NCBI RefSeq assembly: GCF_028009165.1 | Contig: NW_026611619.1 | Location: 1 to 64,000 of the forward strand | Length of the DNA stretch: 64,000 nucleotides | DNA from: Akanthomyces muscarius | Taxonomy: Eukaryota; Ascomycota; Sordariomycetes; Hypocreales; Cordycipitaceae | Direction: 5' to 3' | Shown here: positions 1 to 11,387 of the stretch, piece after piece | How positions within the stretch are numbered: position 1 is the stretch's first letter | Layout of the letters: each line of letters opens with the position of its first letter | Program-made: the position numbers and the translations under genes | Notes under the pieces: generated by a model | Seen by the model: only the letters and a program-made list of their open reading frames with translations | Database searches by the model: none | What the model was told of the DNA's origin: nothing

Positions 1-830
1 AGTAAAGCTAACAGCGACTGTGCAGCTGCCGTTTTGCCTCGAACACGATGCGTCTTTCTCTCCCGGAGGTGAGGGCGGCCTGGCCGTCCTCGGCATGTCT
101 CAAATCTTCAGTCTGGACATGGTCGCTCCTTGGTCCAACAGCCCTCCCATGCCTGTGCTGCCTGCAGAAGTTCACGCGCCACAAATCAGCTATTGCTATC
201 CGCATCCCTCAGTCCCAGGCTTACAGCCGACAGCTAATAGCATGACTCTGCCTCACGCCCCGCAACCCCATACGGTACGCATTTACATGGAGTGCACAAC
301 GGTGCCGTCCGGGAAGTCTCGACGGCCCAGCCGTCGCCCACGCCGGCCAAGACAGCCTAGCGAGAGCCGCTCGGCTGATGATGGTCTAGAGCAAGGACCA
401 CCAACGTTGAGAGATGACTGTCCCCTGGAGGAGAGATTCATATTGATGTGTTATTGGAACCATCGGTATAAAGATGACAAGGAGCTCTGGGCTTCTATTC
501 AGAAGGATTTTGCTGCGGCTTTCGGCACAAAGTGCACGATACAATCTCTAAGGACGAGGTTAATTTGTGGTCGTGCCAAATACATGCAATGGACTACGCG
601 GGATGTAAGCTGCGACTAACAGAACCCATCATGACAATTACTAAGAAATTTTTCCATAGAAGGAGATCCTTGCGGAAGCTTGGAATAACATTGAGAAAAA
701 GCGGTACAATACGATGCTGGCCACCTTTTACAAGCTTGGTGGCTCGCGTAACATGATGCTCAGCGCGGCGGACATTAAGCACAAGGTGATAAACGAGCTT
801 GGACTGGAAAAAGATATGTATCTATACTAG
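1..830 (+). CDS. Myb/SANT-like helical protein, 5'-incomplete, two exons visible
   Basis: The frame is open from base 2 to 604, followed by a 55-bp intron at 605-659 (GTAAGC donor, CTAAC branch-like site, ATAG acceptor). A second exon at 660-830 ends in TAG. Joining the exons restores a continuous helical domain. The first part has tryptophans spaced as in Myb/SANT-like modules (ERFILMCYWNHRYKDD, then ELWASIQKDFAAAFG). The second exon contributes EILAEAWNNIEKKRYN and GGSRNMMLSAADIKHK. A basic Arg/Pro/Ser-rich stretch precedes the domain. The beginning is not seen: a CTAAC followed by TGCAG at 7-25 could be the end of an upstream intron. The family is my judgement from residue pattern; a role in DNA or chromatin binding is only inferred. 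Confidence 0.55.
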
Positions 831-3268
831 ACAGTTTAAGCCATTTTCACAATTCACCTTCGGGGCCTTGTCGCACCCGGTGACTTGCTGGTAGAAAACT
901 CCGTTACTGGATGCGCACAGGTAGATGCCTAGCTGCGAGTTATCAGCAGCATGGCAAGAAGCAAGCCACCACTTGCAGGGGGGCAGGGTGGTTCGTGAAC
1001 CCCATGGCTACTGTAGCGCCGCCCCTCGCCAGTCCACACTATACGGCCGTCAGATAACGCTTCATTTCCGGTCAACGGCTTCGCGTTGGTACAGATTAGA
1101 CAGGCTAGGCATTTCGGCGCAGTACCAAGGGCTCCCATCGGCACCACAGTCACTTGCCCGGAAGTACGTCGCGTCCATGAAAGTTTCAGCTGCAGGGCAA
1201 GCAGAGACACAGTGGAGCATTAAGTACAATTCCCATGGTTTGTTCAGATTATTGCATATATTTGACCTCAGCTGTACAGAGAAGGACGAAGCGAATGTCA
1301 CACTTCTTTGGTTAAACAAGAATAATGGTGACAGCAATTTTAGTCTGTGGAGTGGCGCCGCTAGGTACCTGTCGAGAGCCTGAGACTTTTCAGTGGGGGG
1401 ATAGGCGGTTGAACTCGGCCCGTTAATTTGCCATATCTGCACCCCAACTATTGCTCTGTTACGACAAGTCAGTTTTTGGCAATATAGGAAAGAATTGATC
1501 TTAGAATGATGACTTGTTTGCTAAGAGACAAGGCATTTGGTCAGTCTCTGCCTCTGTAGTCTTATTTTTGCCCAAGTTAAAAAAAAAAAAAAAAAACTCC
1601 CACACGACTCCATCAGCTAGAGCGAGATCCACCCATTTTTTAATCAAGGTTAATTAGCGAAAAGAGAAACACTGGAAACGCCGTTCTCGTGAGCCCTCTT
1701 GGCTGCACAGTCGCCGGACGTAATAAACAGAGTGAAGGGAAGTGTACTGTAGCAGCACGGGAGAGTTGGAAACTAGCAGGCAATGGCAAGGCCAACCAAG
1801 GCACTCGGAGCCTCATCAGATTACATCTTCTCCGACCGGTGAATCAGACAGGACCAGTCACGGCAGGCAGTAAAGTGCAGGTGTGCATGCGGAATGTCAT
1901 ATTGGTGTGATGGCGGGGCCAACGGTGTTGGTGGTGGAGGAGGTGGGGTGGTGGACTGGCCCGGAGCTGATGAGCGCGCATAAGCAGAGGGTGACAGTGA
2001 CGGTGGCGACCAAAGCAGCGCCATTTCCTGCGGGCGAGGTCTTTCCAGGAGCTTTTCCTTCGGGCACCATCGGGCGTGCTTTGCAATTCTCGCGCAGAGG
2101 GTGCATCGGCTCTCGATTTCACGGTGCAAGGCCTTGCCCACGACATGATGGCGCCGCCGGGGGTGGCCCGCCTCGCTCGCCCCGCTCCCGCTGGACAGGG
2201 CAGTCAAGCCGACGAAATTGGGCTGGGCGGGTTCAACGCCTTGGCCCTCGGAACCCGCCGTATTGTGCGCCAGTTTGCCAACAATCTCGGCGTAGGTCGG
2301 CTTTGCGGTGCTGGGCTGGGAAATGGCGCTATTCTGCTTTGCGTCTGTCGCCTGGCTTGGCCACTTCGGCGGCTCACTGTCCTTTGTTGGCAGGGCTGTC
2401 GGTGCATGTAGGGCCTGAACAGGCATGATTGTGCCGACAAGGTTAGAAAGGAGAGTCGTTCTGGGATGGTTGCTGCACATTGTGGTCGAGGTCAGGCGAA
2501 AGAGGCAGATATATGGCCGATGTTGAGTGGTGTAGACTTCGTTTCGTAGAGCTTCGGCACCCGCATGCTTGCGTCTTGGCACATGGATTGATTAGACGAG
2601 CTGAGAGACCAAATGCTATCCAGAAACAGGTCACTGCCTCAGCCACGGCGGCTTTGCCGCTGGTAGCAGTGGGTGGGTAGTTGGATAGGAAGCAAGTGCA
2701 AGTGAGGAAGGGGAGTTTGGGAACTGCTGACGTTTGGCGGAGCACACCGGAATTGGTCCGGCAAGGCTGGCTCAGTAGTTGTCGTTGCGGCACACCTTCC
2801 TTGATCAGTAAGTGATCGTCATCCGTCCAAGGGCCCAAGGGAAGCACTAGCATCCAACGGCATACACTAGCGATTAGATGTGGAGGCTAGTTGGACCTGA
2901 GCGGCGCCACCTGGACCGTCCCAAAGCAGGCTGCCGGGGTGTGTTGTTCATCGCTGATCCGGTTTGAAAACGACCAGGGCTACGCTGCGACTGGTTACAT
3001 TTGTGACGCATGACGCCTGCATATACGGGAGAGCGCTTTATGGCAAAGAAATGGGAGAGAGGGGAGAGGAGGGGAGGCGCAAAGAGCTGGGAGCCCGAGT
3101 TGGGAGGAACGGGCCATTGCAGGCCGAATTGGGGGCTTTGCGGAAGCTTGGGTGCGCACTGTGATGAGCTGCCCTGGCGAGCGAAATGACCTGGGAAGTA
3201 TAAACATCGCCGCGTCGCTGACAAGCCACGAGATCACAGCACCGACAATTTTTGTCCTACATAGCGCC
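831..3268. other. Intergenic stretch without a convincing gene
   Basis: An 18-base A tract lies at 1579-1596 and a short LINE 3' end at 1689-1730. Long but unconvincing frames occur on both strands, for example 925-1383 (+) and 1821-2582 (-). The second is proline-rich, lacks an ATG at its 5' end and matches no family I recognise. The region just upstream of 3269 would hold the promoter of the capping enzyme gene, but I see no clear element. Confidence 0.5.
1689..1730 (+). mobile_element. 5'-truncated LINE 3' end
   Basis: The segment from GTGAGCCCTCTTGG to GTAATAAACAG matches the 3' ends of LINE A (minus strand, near 7359-7410) and LINE D (near 21734-21772) with only a few differences. No coding part remains, so this looks like a very short insertion left by an aborted LINE reverse-transcription event, or a relic. 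It belongs to the same LINE family, about 5.6 kb away from LINE A. Confidence 0.6.
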
Positions 3269-4408
3269 ATGGTTTACTCCTCACTGTTACATCGATTTGG
3301 TGATCCGGTTGAGAGAGTCGTCGGCGATGCGCTGCGCGGAGACGTGTCGCGGCTGCTCGGCCGCCCAGGCCTTGGCTTCCCGGGATCGCAGCCCGTCACG
3401 TTGTGCCGCAAGCATCTTTCCGTGCTTGAGAGCACTGAATACATGGTATACGAAAAAACAGACGGAGTGCGCAGTCTGCTTTACGTGACTGCCGATGTTG
3501 AGTTGTCGAAGCCGGTCTGCTATCTCATCGGTCGCAAAAATGACTACTACCAGCTCAAGCGCGGTGAAGACATTTCGGCCGCGCTGAACGTGTTTGCCTT
3601 GCAGGACTTCTGGCAGAAAGGCACACTGCTGGACGGGGAGGCTGCTGTGCTGCGTGAAACGGAAGGACAACGCCCACAGTACGTCTTTGTCGCGTTTGAC
3701 TGCCTCGCCGTTGCCGGCAGAGCAACACTTGGTCTTCCGCATGCAGCTCGCCGAGTCGCAATGAAGCCCCTGTTCGCTTCACTTCTCCCTCTGGCTGATC
3801 ACAGGTCAGGTCTGCAGGTTTGCCTGAAGCGTGCGCTTCCCGCGTACCGCACAAGAACAGTCCTTCATGCCATCATCCCCACGCTGCGCCACGGCAATGA
3901 TGGGCTGGTCTTTGTGAGCAGGCATGCCTCCTACAGCTCGGGCACAGACCACTCGATGTTCAAGTGGAAGCCACCTGGAGAGACCACGATTGACTTTAAG
4001 CTCGGAAGGCAATTCAGGTTGCCGGGAAAGGACCACAACAAGTTTTCTTTGCTCGTACATCTTGGCGCTGGGCGATATCAGCATTTCGCCGAGCTCAAGC
4101 TCTCGCCCAGTGAATCAAACGCCATCTTGGCTCTCGGCACCCTTGCTTACAATAGCGTGCTCGAGTGCTTTCTTGATGCGGCGGGTTGCTGGCGCCCCAA
4201 GATGAACCAAGATGGAAACCTTTGTTTTCGCCACGACAAGAAACACGGGAATCACATATCTGTAGTCGGTGAGCTGCTGGAGAGCATGGCAGACAGTATA
4301 ACCGAGGAGGAGCTGATTCGTCTTTCGGACAAGACATGGGAGAACTTGAAACTACGAGTGGCAGAATCGGTCATGGGGCCTTGCGCTGCTGCTGGCATTG
4401 TGGTCTGA
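3269..4408 (+). CDS. mRNA capping enzyme (guanylyltransferase) homologue, probably an accessory paralogue
   Basis: 379 aa. Nuclear guanylyltransferases attach GMP to the 5' end of nascent RNA polymerase II transcripts through a lysyl-GMP intermediate. All nucleotidyltransferase motifs are visible: motif I EKTDGVR with predicted catalytic Lys63; motif III LLDGEA near 120; FVAFDCLAV near 140-148; motif IV NDGLVFV at 210-216; motif V MFKWKPP at 230-236; and motif VI around RHDKKHGNHISVV at 321-333 in the OB-fold part. The N-terminal GFPGSQPVTLCRKHL resembles ordinary ascomycete capping enzymes, but the rest is diverged and contains no intron. I chose the ATG at 3269 because it has a good context (gcgccATGG) and puts the conserved block at the usual distance; the frame is open further upstream only through a GTG. 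An essential single-copy housekeeping gene in this transposon-rich setting would be odd, so a second copy is inferred. Confidence 0.88.
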   Translation: MVYSSLLHRFGDPVERVVGDALRGDVSRLLGRPGLGFPGSQPVTLCRKHLSVLESTEYMVYEKTDGVRSLLYVTADVELSKPVCYLIGRKNDYYQLKRGEDISAALNVFALQDFWQKGTLLDGEAAVLRETEGQRPQYVFVAFDCLAVAGRATLGLPHAARRVAMKPLFASLLPLADHRSGLQVCLKRALPAYRTRTVLHAIIPTLRHGNDGLVFVSRHASYSSGTDHSMFKWKPPGETTIDFKLGRQFRLPGKDHNKFSLLVHLGAGRYQHFAELKLSPSESNAILALGTLAYNSVLECFLDAAGCWRPKMNQDGNLCFRHDKKHGNHISVVGELLESMADSITEEELIRLSDKTWENLKLRVAESVMGPCAAAGIVV

Positions 4409-4709
4409 AGCCTTTTCTTCTTATTCTTCTTCCTCTTTTTCTCGGGGAGCCACATTCGTGTTGTCCACCTTTCTCTTTGAAGCATATGGTAATGGTTGCG
4501 GGGTCGATAACTGAATAATTCTAAGGTTCTTATGCGTCGCCACGTCAGTTTCACTTGTATCTTCACTCTTGTAACCACCGCACCTCAATAGCAAAGTAAC
4601 CAGCCAGTTATAGGTCAACCACCGTGGTGTCATCAAATTTTAGAGCCATGCCCGTATAGCTGTGTTGTGCTTGTACAATACACGCAGCTGCTCGGCCGAA
4701 TGCAACATC
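4409..4709. other. Intergenic region 3' of the capping enzyme gene
   Basis: About 300 bp between the capping enzyme stop codon and the transposon end. A T-rich run follows the stop (about 4410-4445), as expected for a 3' untranslated region. I see no gene. Confidence 0.5.
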
Positions 4710-4711
4710 TA

Positions 4712-4753
4712 ACGTCGGCCACCCACTTCTTGGCTCTACCCACCTCTTGGCCC
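4712..4753 (+). repeat. Left terminal inverted repeat of the pogo-like element
   Basis: Starts ACGTCGGCCACCCACTTC and ends in GGCCC. It pairs with 6504-6545 in reverse orientation. The preceding TA (4710-4711) is one half of the target-site duplication. Confidence 0.88.
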
Positions 4754-4851
4754 AGTCAACCTAGCCACCTCAACACCCAACCTACCTTTTTAGAACCGTG
4801 TTTTCTCGCGCAATTACTATTATCTTGACTTCAAATTTTCTACATACAACA

Positions 4852-6356
4852 ATGCCTCCTAAATACACCGAGCAGGCCCTTCAAAACGCCATTCAGGACG
4901 TGATTGGCGGCATGATGCTCTATGTCGCAGCGGAGCGATGGGGAGTACCGCGGTCAACAATACAAGCTCGACTCAAAGGCACAACATCGCGCAAAGACGC
5001 TTTTGAGGTCATGCAAAGGCTTCCATCGATACAGTAAAAGGATTTAATAGGCTGGATATTAATTCAGGATGCTCTAGGCAACCCGCCGACCCATGAGCAG
5101 GTCCGGTAGATGGTGGCTGAATTGGTCAAGCTCAACGGTGACACAGAACCTCTCGGCAAGAACTGGATACAGGGTTTTATTCGAAGAAATCCAGAAATCA
5201 AGACCTTAAGAGGCAAGAGACTTGATTTTAAAAGGATTAATGGTGCTTCAACTCATATTATACAGAGTTTCTTCAAGCTTCTGACGATCGGCGCTATCAA
5301 AGAGATACTACCCAGCAACCGATACAATATGGACGAGACCGGGCTTGCAATAGGCCTCCGAGAGAACGGACTGGTGCTAGGGTCATCGAAGAAGAGAATT
5401 GCCTTGAAAAAACAGTCTGAGCTACGCTGTTTTCGAGTGTATCTCGGCGACGGGAAAGAGCCTCACTCCGCTAGTTCTTTTTGACGGTAAGAACGTTCAG
5501 GAACAGTGGTTTCCTGAGGAATTAGGCCCGTTCCGAGACTGGAAGTTCGAGGCAACAGACCAAGGTTAGACTAATAACAAAATCGCGATCTATTGGCTGC
5601 AGGCTATCTTTATTCTAGAGACAAAAACCAGCGACAGGCCAGCGCCGCCTTCTCGTTGTTGACGGCCACAGAAGCCATTGTACAATGGAATTTCTATATG
5701 AATGTTATCGCCATAACATATACCTTCTATTCCTGCCAGCTCATAGCTCTCACGTTCTTCAACCTCTTGATGTGGCCGTGTTTAGCTCGATCAAAGCCTT
5801 CTATTGTAAGGAGCTTGGTAATCGCTCTTGCGACGACGATTCTACGCCTGTTGGAGAAAGGGTTTTTCTTGAATGTTACGCTATCGTCAGAGAGTCCGGT
5901 TTATCAGATTCAAATATTCGTGCTGGGTGGCGAAGGTCTGGTTTGTGGCCAGTTACATCAGCGAAGCCACTGATGAACAAGTTGCTGCTTAATCCAGTCC
6001 CAACAACACCAAAAACAACACCTTCAGAGCCGAAATTAGCACTTGATAAAGGCTTGCCAGAGGTCAAAACACTATCTAATAAATACCAGCTCCGACGCCT
6101 TTTTTCGGATAGTACGAACCCAGCAACTAGCCGGCGCACTATCAAGCTAATACAACGCAAAATTGAGAAGCAATTTAATAGCCAACGAGCCCAGTTGGTC
6201 CTTTCAAACCAGGAGAATATGAAGCTTAAGGCATCAAATCAGATATCAATCCAAAAACGAAAGAAAGTTAATACTGATCCTAATTCTGTCTTTGTTCAAA
6301 TTATAGACGTTGAAAATACACGTAGCCAACTTACAACCAACTTACAAGGCAACTGA
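4852..6356 (+). pseudogene. pogo/Fot1-like DDE transposase, broken
   Basis: Starts at ATG 4852 (MPPKYTEQALQNAI) with an N-terminal psq-type helix-turn-helix, then a CENP-B-type DNA-binding segment (GKNWIQGFIRRNPEIKTLRG). The catalytic core begins at YNMDETGLAIG, whose Asp is the first of the DDE triad. In-frame stops occur at 5035 (TAA) and 5107 (TAG). A frameshift near 5400-5410 moves the reading to LVLFDGKNVQEQWFPEELG and beyond, and another change of frame near 5640 leads into the last part (LLFLPAHSSHVLQPLDVAVF), which closes at 6356. Together these give a nearly full-length but inactive transposase. The changes look like ordinary decay, with no strong sign of repeat-induced point mutation. 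Confidence 0.85.
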
Positions 6357-6503
6357 TAGGGACTACAAGAGATATTCCGATAATTGAACCGGAGGAATAA
6401 TTACTTAGTCAATTTTGTATCTAATAGTTTATATATTATGTTATTTTGGTTTTATTTGGACTTGTTATGTGGCTGTTAGAAAGTGGTGCGCGAGATGCAT
6501 GTC

Positions 6504-6545
6504 GGGCCAAGAGGTGGGTAGGGCCAGGAAGTGGGTGGCCGACGT
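6504..6545 (-). repeat. Right terminal inverted repeat of the pogo-like element
   Basis: Reverse-complement partner of 4712-4753 with about two mismatches. It ends GTGGCCGACGT and is followed by TA at 6546-6547. Confidence 0.88.
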
Positions 6546-6547
6546 TA

Positions 6548-7358
6548 GTGTCTAGGGCAACTAGCGCATCTTGGTCTCCGCGCGAGCGAGTTTCTTGCGT
6601 GCTCGCTCATCCCCGCCAGAAAGAACGCGTACACCTTTGGTTAGCGTTGCATAGGTCCGCGGCAACACAGCAACTTCAAACCCATATAATTAATCTAACA
6701 AAAAAATCAAAAACAAATCAGACTGTGCACTGTGCGATTGGCGTATATTTCCCCTCTCCTCTCCTCTTTTCTTTTGTTTGCGCGCATTTTCCAATTCTTT
6801 TGACTTCTTAGTGGCCTTCTCGACCTTTCGGCGGGCCGCCTCTGCAGCCTTCTCATCCCTGTCTCTGAGCATCATTCGGCCCTAGGAGGTTTTTTCAAGT
6901 TCCTCTAACCTGGAGACGATACCCTTTGCCACTGCGCGCCTCGCGAGCTCTTTTGTGCATTATTTGTTTTCAAATATCCTCAAGGCGCTGGGAAAATTGT
7001 GTTTTCTCGACGGTGGTAATAGTGGTGCCAGCTTCAACCTGGTCAAGCTGTTATTCAAATTCACGTGATTTATCCGTATCGTCTATTACTTCAGACAACT
7101 TTGAGCAGAATTTTCCATAGATCGGAATGCTACATCGACAGATCGCACATTCCATGGCGTCTCAAAAGGCGACAACGAAAAGCTGTTTAATCGGTGTACA
7201 TGGCGGCGCCGAAAGAGCCGCCTTTTCCTCAAATTCTTCCAGGTGCAATTCTCGTATTTGGTCCACGATAACCCGGGCATACAAAGTCAAATGCCTGTTT
7301 TCCTAAAAGAAGATTGATAGATTTCTCTCCATGGCTTGTTGGTGTACAATACTATAAA
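6548..7358. other. Stretch between pogo element and LINE A; decayed coding remnant possible
   Basis: On the minus strand, 6690-7290 gives broken pieces with a protein-like look: a Lys/Glu/Ala-rich segment near 6700-6870 and, near 7090-7260, VDQIRELHLEEFEEKAAL followed in another frame by a cysteine pair (ECAICRC). C-terminal parts of fungal DDE transposases are often Lys/Glu-rich, so this may be the tail of another transposon, but I cannot assign it. Confidence 0.3.
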
Positions 7359-7629
7359 GTTTATTACTCCCGGTGACTGTGCAGCCAATAGGGCTCACTA
7401 GCTAAATTACTTTTACATGTCCTAGGTATTCCAGACCTTCTCCAAGCCCATTAACGGTCATCCTCCCATTTCTGATCTCATCCTCCTTCCTCTTCGTAGC
7501 ACTGAGTCCCGTGCGGTGCTTGTATTAGCTGGCTGGCTTTGAAGGCTTTTCCCCAAGTGTTCAGTGTCCTGTCTACAGCGGCTGAAGCGGCGCCTGTTAT
7601 CAGCGACACGATTGTTGTATGTGGTTTTG

Positions 7630-10600
7630 CTACAGAGGTAAACATAGTGGGAGTGTCCTTAGTCGTTGCTCAATCGGCCAGTGGCCAACGCAAATCAAAT
7701 CGTAGCCCTGACTGCTGTCATGTTGGGTTTCCATTTTGTTCCATCGGGCGGAGACCTCCCGCCGATGTAGAACGAAATGTTGCCTCGCTGTGTATCGGTG
7801 CATTACGTCATTTCCTTTCGACGGATAACGGAAGAAGAAGTGTTGAAGTGTTTCGCTCTCGAGTTCGCAAGCACATTGGCTTGACGGTACCGCCCTTATC
7901 TGATAGAGGTATCCATTCGGCCTGATCATGTAGGTCCTTAGCTGAGCCAGAACAGTCCTTTCATTCCATGGCAAGTCTTCGTACAGTGCTCTCGTGTGTT
8001 CGCCTGGCAAGCTGTGTCAATGCTTATCGAGTATTTTCCCACGTTCTCTGGGATATGCCTTTCTGCCCTGAGCTTTCTCTTCTCGATATTGAAGGTGGTG
8101 GAGAGCATCTTTGGGAGTTGTTGTTCAGGCCGCGCTCCTTCTCCAGTAGCATCCTTCGCTTTTCTCTTCGCTACGTTAAGGAGCTCATCGTCGCTCTCTG
8201 TCGGCTTCCAGGTAACCGAAATGGAAACTCTATTTTCTTGTTGATCCTGTATCGAGTCGTGTATGCAACGAATAAATTCTTGTCCCGACTGTTGGTGTGG
8301 ATTCTTCAATGATTGCACCGCAGCTTTATGTCTTGTCAGAATCGATACGCGCTTGCAACCACTCGGTACATGCCGCAGCACATATGCCATGGCCGCCAAC
8401 GCTCCTGAATATGGGCTCTGCTCTTGGCCCGAGCGTAAATGAGAAGGTCTCTCATTGCACATTGCATTGTGTCGTACTTGAACATTGAATCACTCCGCCC
8501 TCCCCAACTACCCCGTTACGCGCGGAGCTGCTCGTGGCCACAATGGCTTCTCTTACCAAAGGATCTCCTTCCGCTGTACCATTTGACACGGCTCCGATAC
8601 GCTCTCTCCATGGCTCGATTGTAAGCGGTTGAATATTTTCTAGCTCCTTCGCCGTCACACTTCGCAACTTGCGCGTTACTTGGCACAGAGGTGATCGGAG
8701 CGCGGGGTACAATTTCTTTATGCGTGCCGTTACTCGGCGCAACAGGTTGGTGTCGGGCAACGAGTGTATAATCAACCACATTTTAATCACCCTCTTCCAA
8801 AGTCTCTCTTCAGCGCTCACTAGACTGGCCTCCGCCTCTACCACTGCAGTCGCGACCGTAAGGAATGTCCAGACAATCGCTTGCGCGCCCGCTTTCTGAA
8901 CCCGGTTGATGGGCTGAACTAATTTGTCCTGATATGCGTGCATCCACGCACTTGACGCATAGTCGACCAGCGGAATTTCTGTGGATGTGAATAGTTGTCT
9001 TGCTGTCGCAGAAGAAAGTCCTCCCAGTCGTTTCAGGTCCTGACTGTTTTAAGCCCTGTTGTCGATGCTCGTGCGATTTGTTGCTTGTACTTAAGGCGCG
9101 AGTCCAAATTACGCCCAGAATCTTGACGTGATTTCTTGGCACTACTGCCTGCCCCCGGATAATAACTGGGTTGAGTCGACTTTTCGTGCGTTGTGGGTAA
9201 GGTGGATAACAGCCGTCTTGTCTGTTTCTAACGTCGCGCCGCTTCTCTTTTCCCAGGCCAGCGCCTCTTCCACAATGGCCTTGATCTTGTCTCGGTTGCT
9301 GTGTGCCGTCGGGCCTGTGACCCAGGCCGTGAAGTCGTCTACGAAAGCTGTGGCTCCGCCATTGGCATCAATGCATCTCTGTACCAGATCGGCATCGAAG
9401 AAAATGTAGCAGATTGGTGAAAGCGGCGACCCTTGAGGTAGTCCTGCTTGGTGTAGCGTTCGGGTTCTAGACAAGTGTCCGTTGACCAGAATCGAGGCTG
9501 TGCGGCTGGAACAGAATGAGCCAATCCATCGCGCTAACTTTTCGGGCATTCTTCTAACCCTCATCCTTTGCAGTAAGCCTTCTTTGCACACCCCGTTATA
9601 CGCTCCTTTCACGTCAAAACTTATCAAGCTGACAACCGTCTTCCTCTCCGCGCATTATATATCTGCTCTTGCAAAAGTAACAATACCTGCTCCGCGGAAT
9701 GTTGTTTACAGGCTCCAAAATGGTTGGTTGGTAGTAGGCCAAACGTTTCCACGGCATACGAAATCCTCTCTGCAATCACTGCATCCAATACTTTCCCCAG
9801 CGTACACAACAGTGAGATTGGTCTCCATATCTTTGCTGCCGCGTAGTTCTCTTTCCCTCGTTTCTTCGATGGGATAATATTGGCATGTCTACATTGGTCT
9901 GGCAGGACTCCTTCGTCGAGAGACGCTTGGAAAAAACTGAGTACCCTGTGCTTGACCGACGGCCAAATTTCCTTCCACACCGCCACCGGTAGGGCATCCT
10001 CGCCTGGCGCTTTCCACGGCTTGGCTCTACACAACTGCCTCTCCACCTCTTCCATCGCGTTATCCGGCATGGGTACGGGAACCCGCTGTGACTCTGTTGC
10101 TTCCTCCTCGATGGCATCTTGCAAGGGTGGGAAAGGACGAAAGAAGCTCTTCGGCTTGTTTCTCGACGGTGATGGTTGTGTTGTCAGCCCGTACGAGTTG
10201 TGGTACCTTACCAAACGCCGACTTATCGCCCGATTTTAGGTACTTGGCTGCCTTCCAGATGTTGTCGTTATCCGCCAGTAATTCATCTCAGTGAGTCTTC
10301 TTCTGCTGTCTGTTGGCATCGCGATACTGTTTTGGCGCTGCTTTGGTCGTTCTTTCGAGTTCTTCCGCATTGCAACCTGCTCGCCTCACTGACCTCGTTT
10401 TGTTGCGCCAGTGTGTATATACTCGGCGCAGTTGAGTGAAATCCAACGTCCACCACCAGCGTTTTGCGTACGGAGACGGTTTCGCCCTTGGTGTTAGCGC
10501 ATGTACCGCTTCCAGTACAACGGTCATTAGTCTGTCTATGTTTTGCACCGTTCCTTCTGTTGGCACCTTCCTCAGTTCCTCCTCGATCCTCCCGTCGTTA

Positions 10601-11387
10601 ATTTTCTTCCAAGATGCGTTTTTGAACAGGAGACGCCTGGGTTGCTCCATGGCAGCAACCGTCGCGTCAAAGAACCGTGCCACTCGTGGGGTGGTCCAAG
10701 CCATGGTCTATCTCATAGAGCCCACACAGGACTACCCCCATCGGCTAATTCATCAGACGCAAATATCAGGTCGATAATGGATTCATGTTCCCCGCCTTGC
10801 CATGTTCTTGTGCCCCGCGGCAGCAAACTGTGCAAGAATAGCTCGTTCGCCAAATCAACAATTGCATCCCCTTCACCCTGCCTCGCCATGGATACGTCGT
10901 CTCCTCCCCATAATTGATCCTGCCGATTGAAGTCCGCCATCATCACCACATCCACCAGGCTTCCTCTCTTCCGCCTCACCTCCCGTATCATGCAGCGAAG
11001 CGTGTCGCACGTGTCGGCCAGTGCTTGCGCAGCAAGCTTCTCCACGTACACAAAGGCTACCAGGGGAACCCGCTCCGAGATGGGCACCAGCGCGGCTGTC
11101 ATGTCCGACGACTCAACCGCGACTTGCTCCGCGTCTAAATCCTTTGCTACCCATGGCATGCTTCTTATCGCCCACTTGACTTCGTCTTTCCAAATTGACG
11201 GTACCATCTGCGTCCATTTGTGGAGATTCATCGGGGTGGTCAGTAACCGGCCCTTTATCAACCGCGCCTGTGGTTCCTGAATTGCTATCACCGCCGCGTC
11301 TCCAATATCTTCATCATTAATCAAACTGTCATGCGCCTCGCCGCGTTTCCGCACATTTAGCTGAATAAGACGGAGCGGCTTAGTCAT
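7630..11387 (-). pseudogene. LINE A ORF2 (endonuclease, reverse transcriptase, RNase H), broken
   Basis: Starts at ATG 11387 with an exonuclease/endonuclease/phosphatase domain (LIQLNVRKRG, VIAIQEPQA, MADFNRQDQLWG, ESIIDLIFAS). After a frameshift near 10715 there is the linker (10288-10704), another frameshift near 10100-10130, then the reverse transcriptase: WRPISLLCTLGKVLDAVI, SFDVKGAYNGVC (motif A), AGLPQGSPLSPICY (motif B) and TAFVDDFTAW (motif C, with FVDD). Thumb and RNase H segments follow in different frames (8452-8943, 7938-8462), and the C-terminal part lies at 7630-8010. At least four frame changes make it inactive. The element is transcribed away from LINE B. Confidence 0.85.

Larger units (their letters stand above)
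4712..6545 (+). mobile_element. Fot1/pogo-like (Tc1-mariner superfamily) DNA transposon, degenerate
   Basis: A 1,834-bp element bounded by terminal inverted repeats of about 42 bp (4712-4753 and 6504-6545) that differ at about two positions. It is flanked by TA dinucleotides at 4710-4711 and 6546-6547, the target duplication typical of the superfamily. Length, termini and the encoded DDE transposase remnants agree. The single open unit is broken by stops and a frameshift, so this copy is not autonomous, although its ends look intact and might be mobilised in trans. Confidence 0.88.

Noticed and set aside
925..1383. 152-codon plus-strand frame
   Set aside because: No domain, and overlapping frames on the opposite strand are equally open.
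1579..1596. Poly(A) tract as tail of a retroposed gene
   Set aside because: No coding sequence or retroposon end recognised next to it; a simple A run is not enough.
1821..2582. 253-codon minus-strand frame
   Set aside because: It lacks an ATG at the start, is low-complexity (poly-Pro) in part, has no family resemblance and shares its span with open frames on the other strand.
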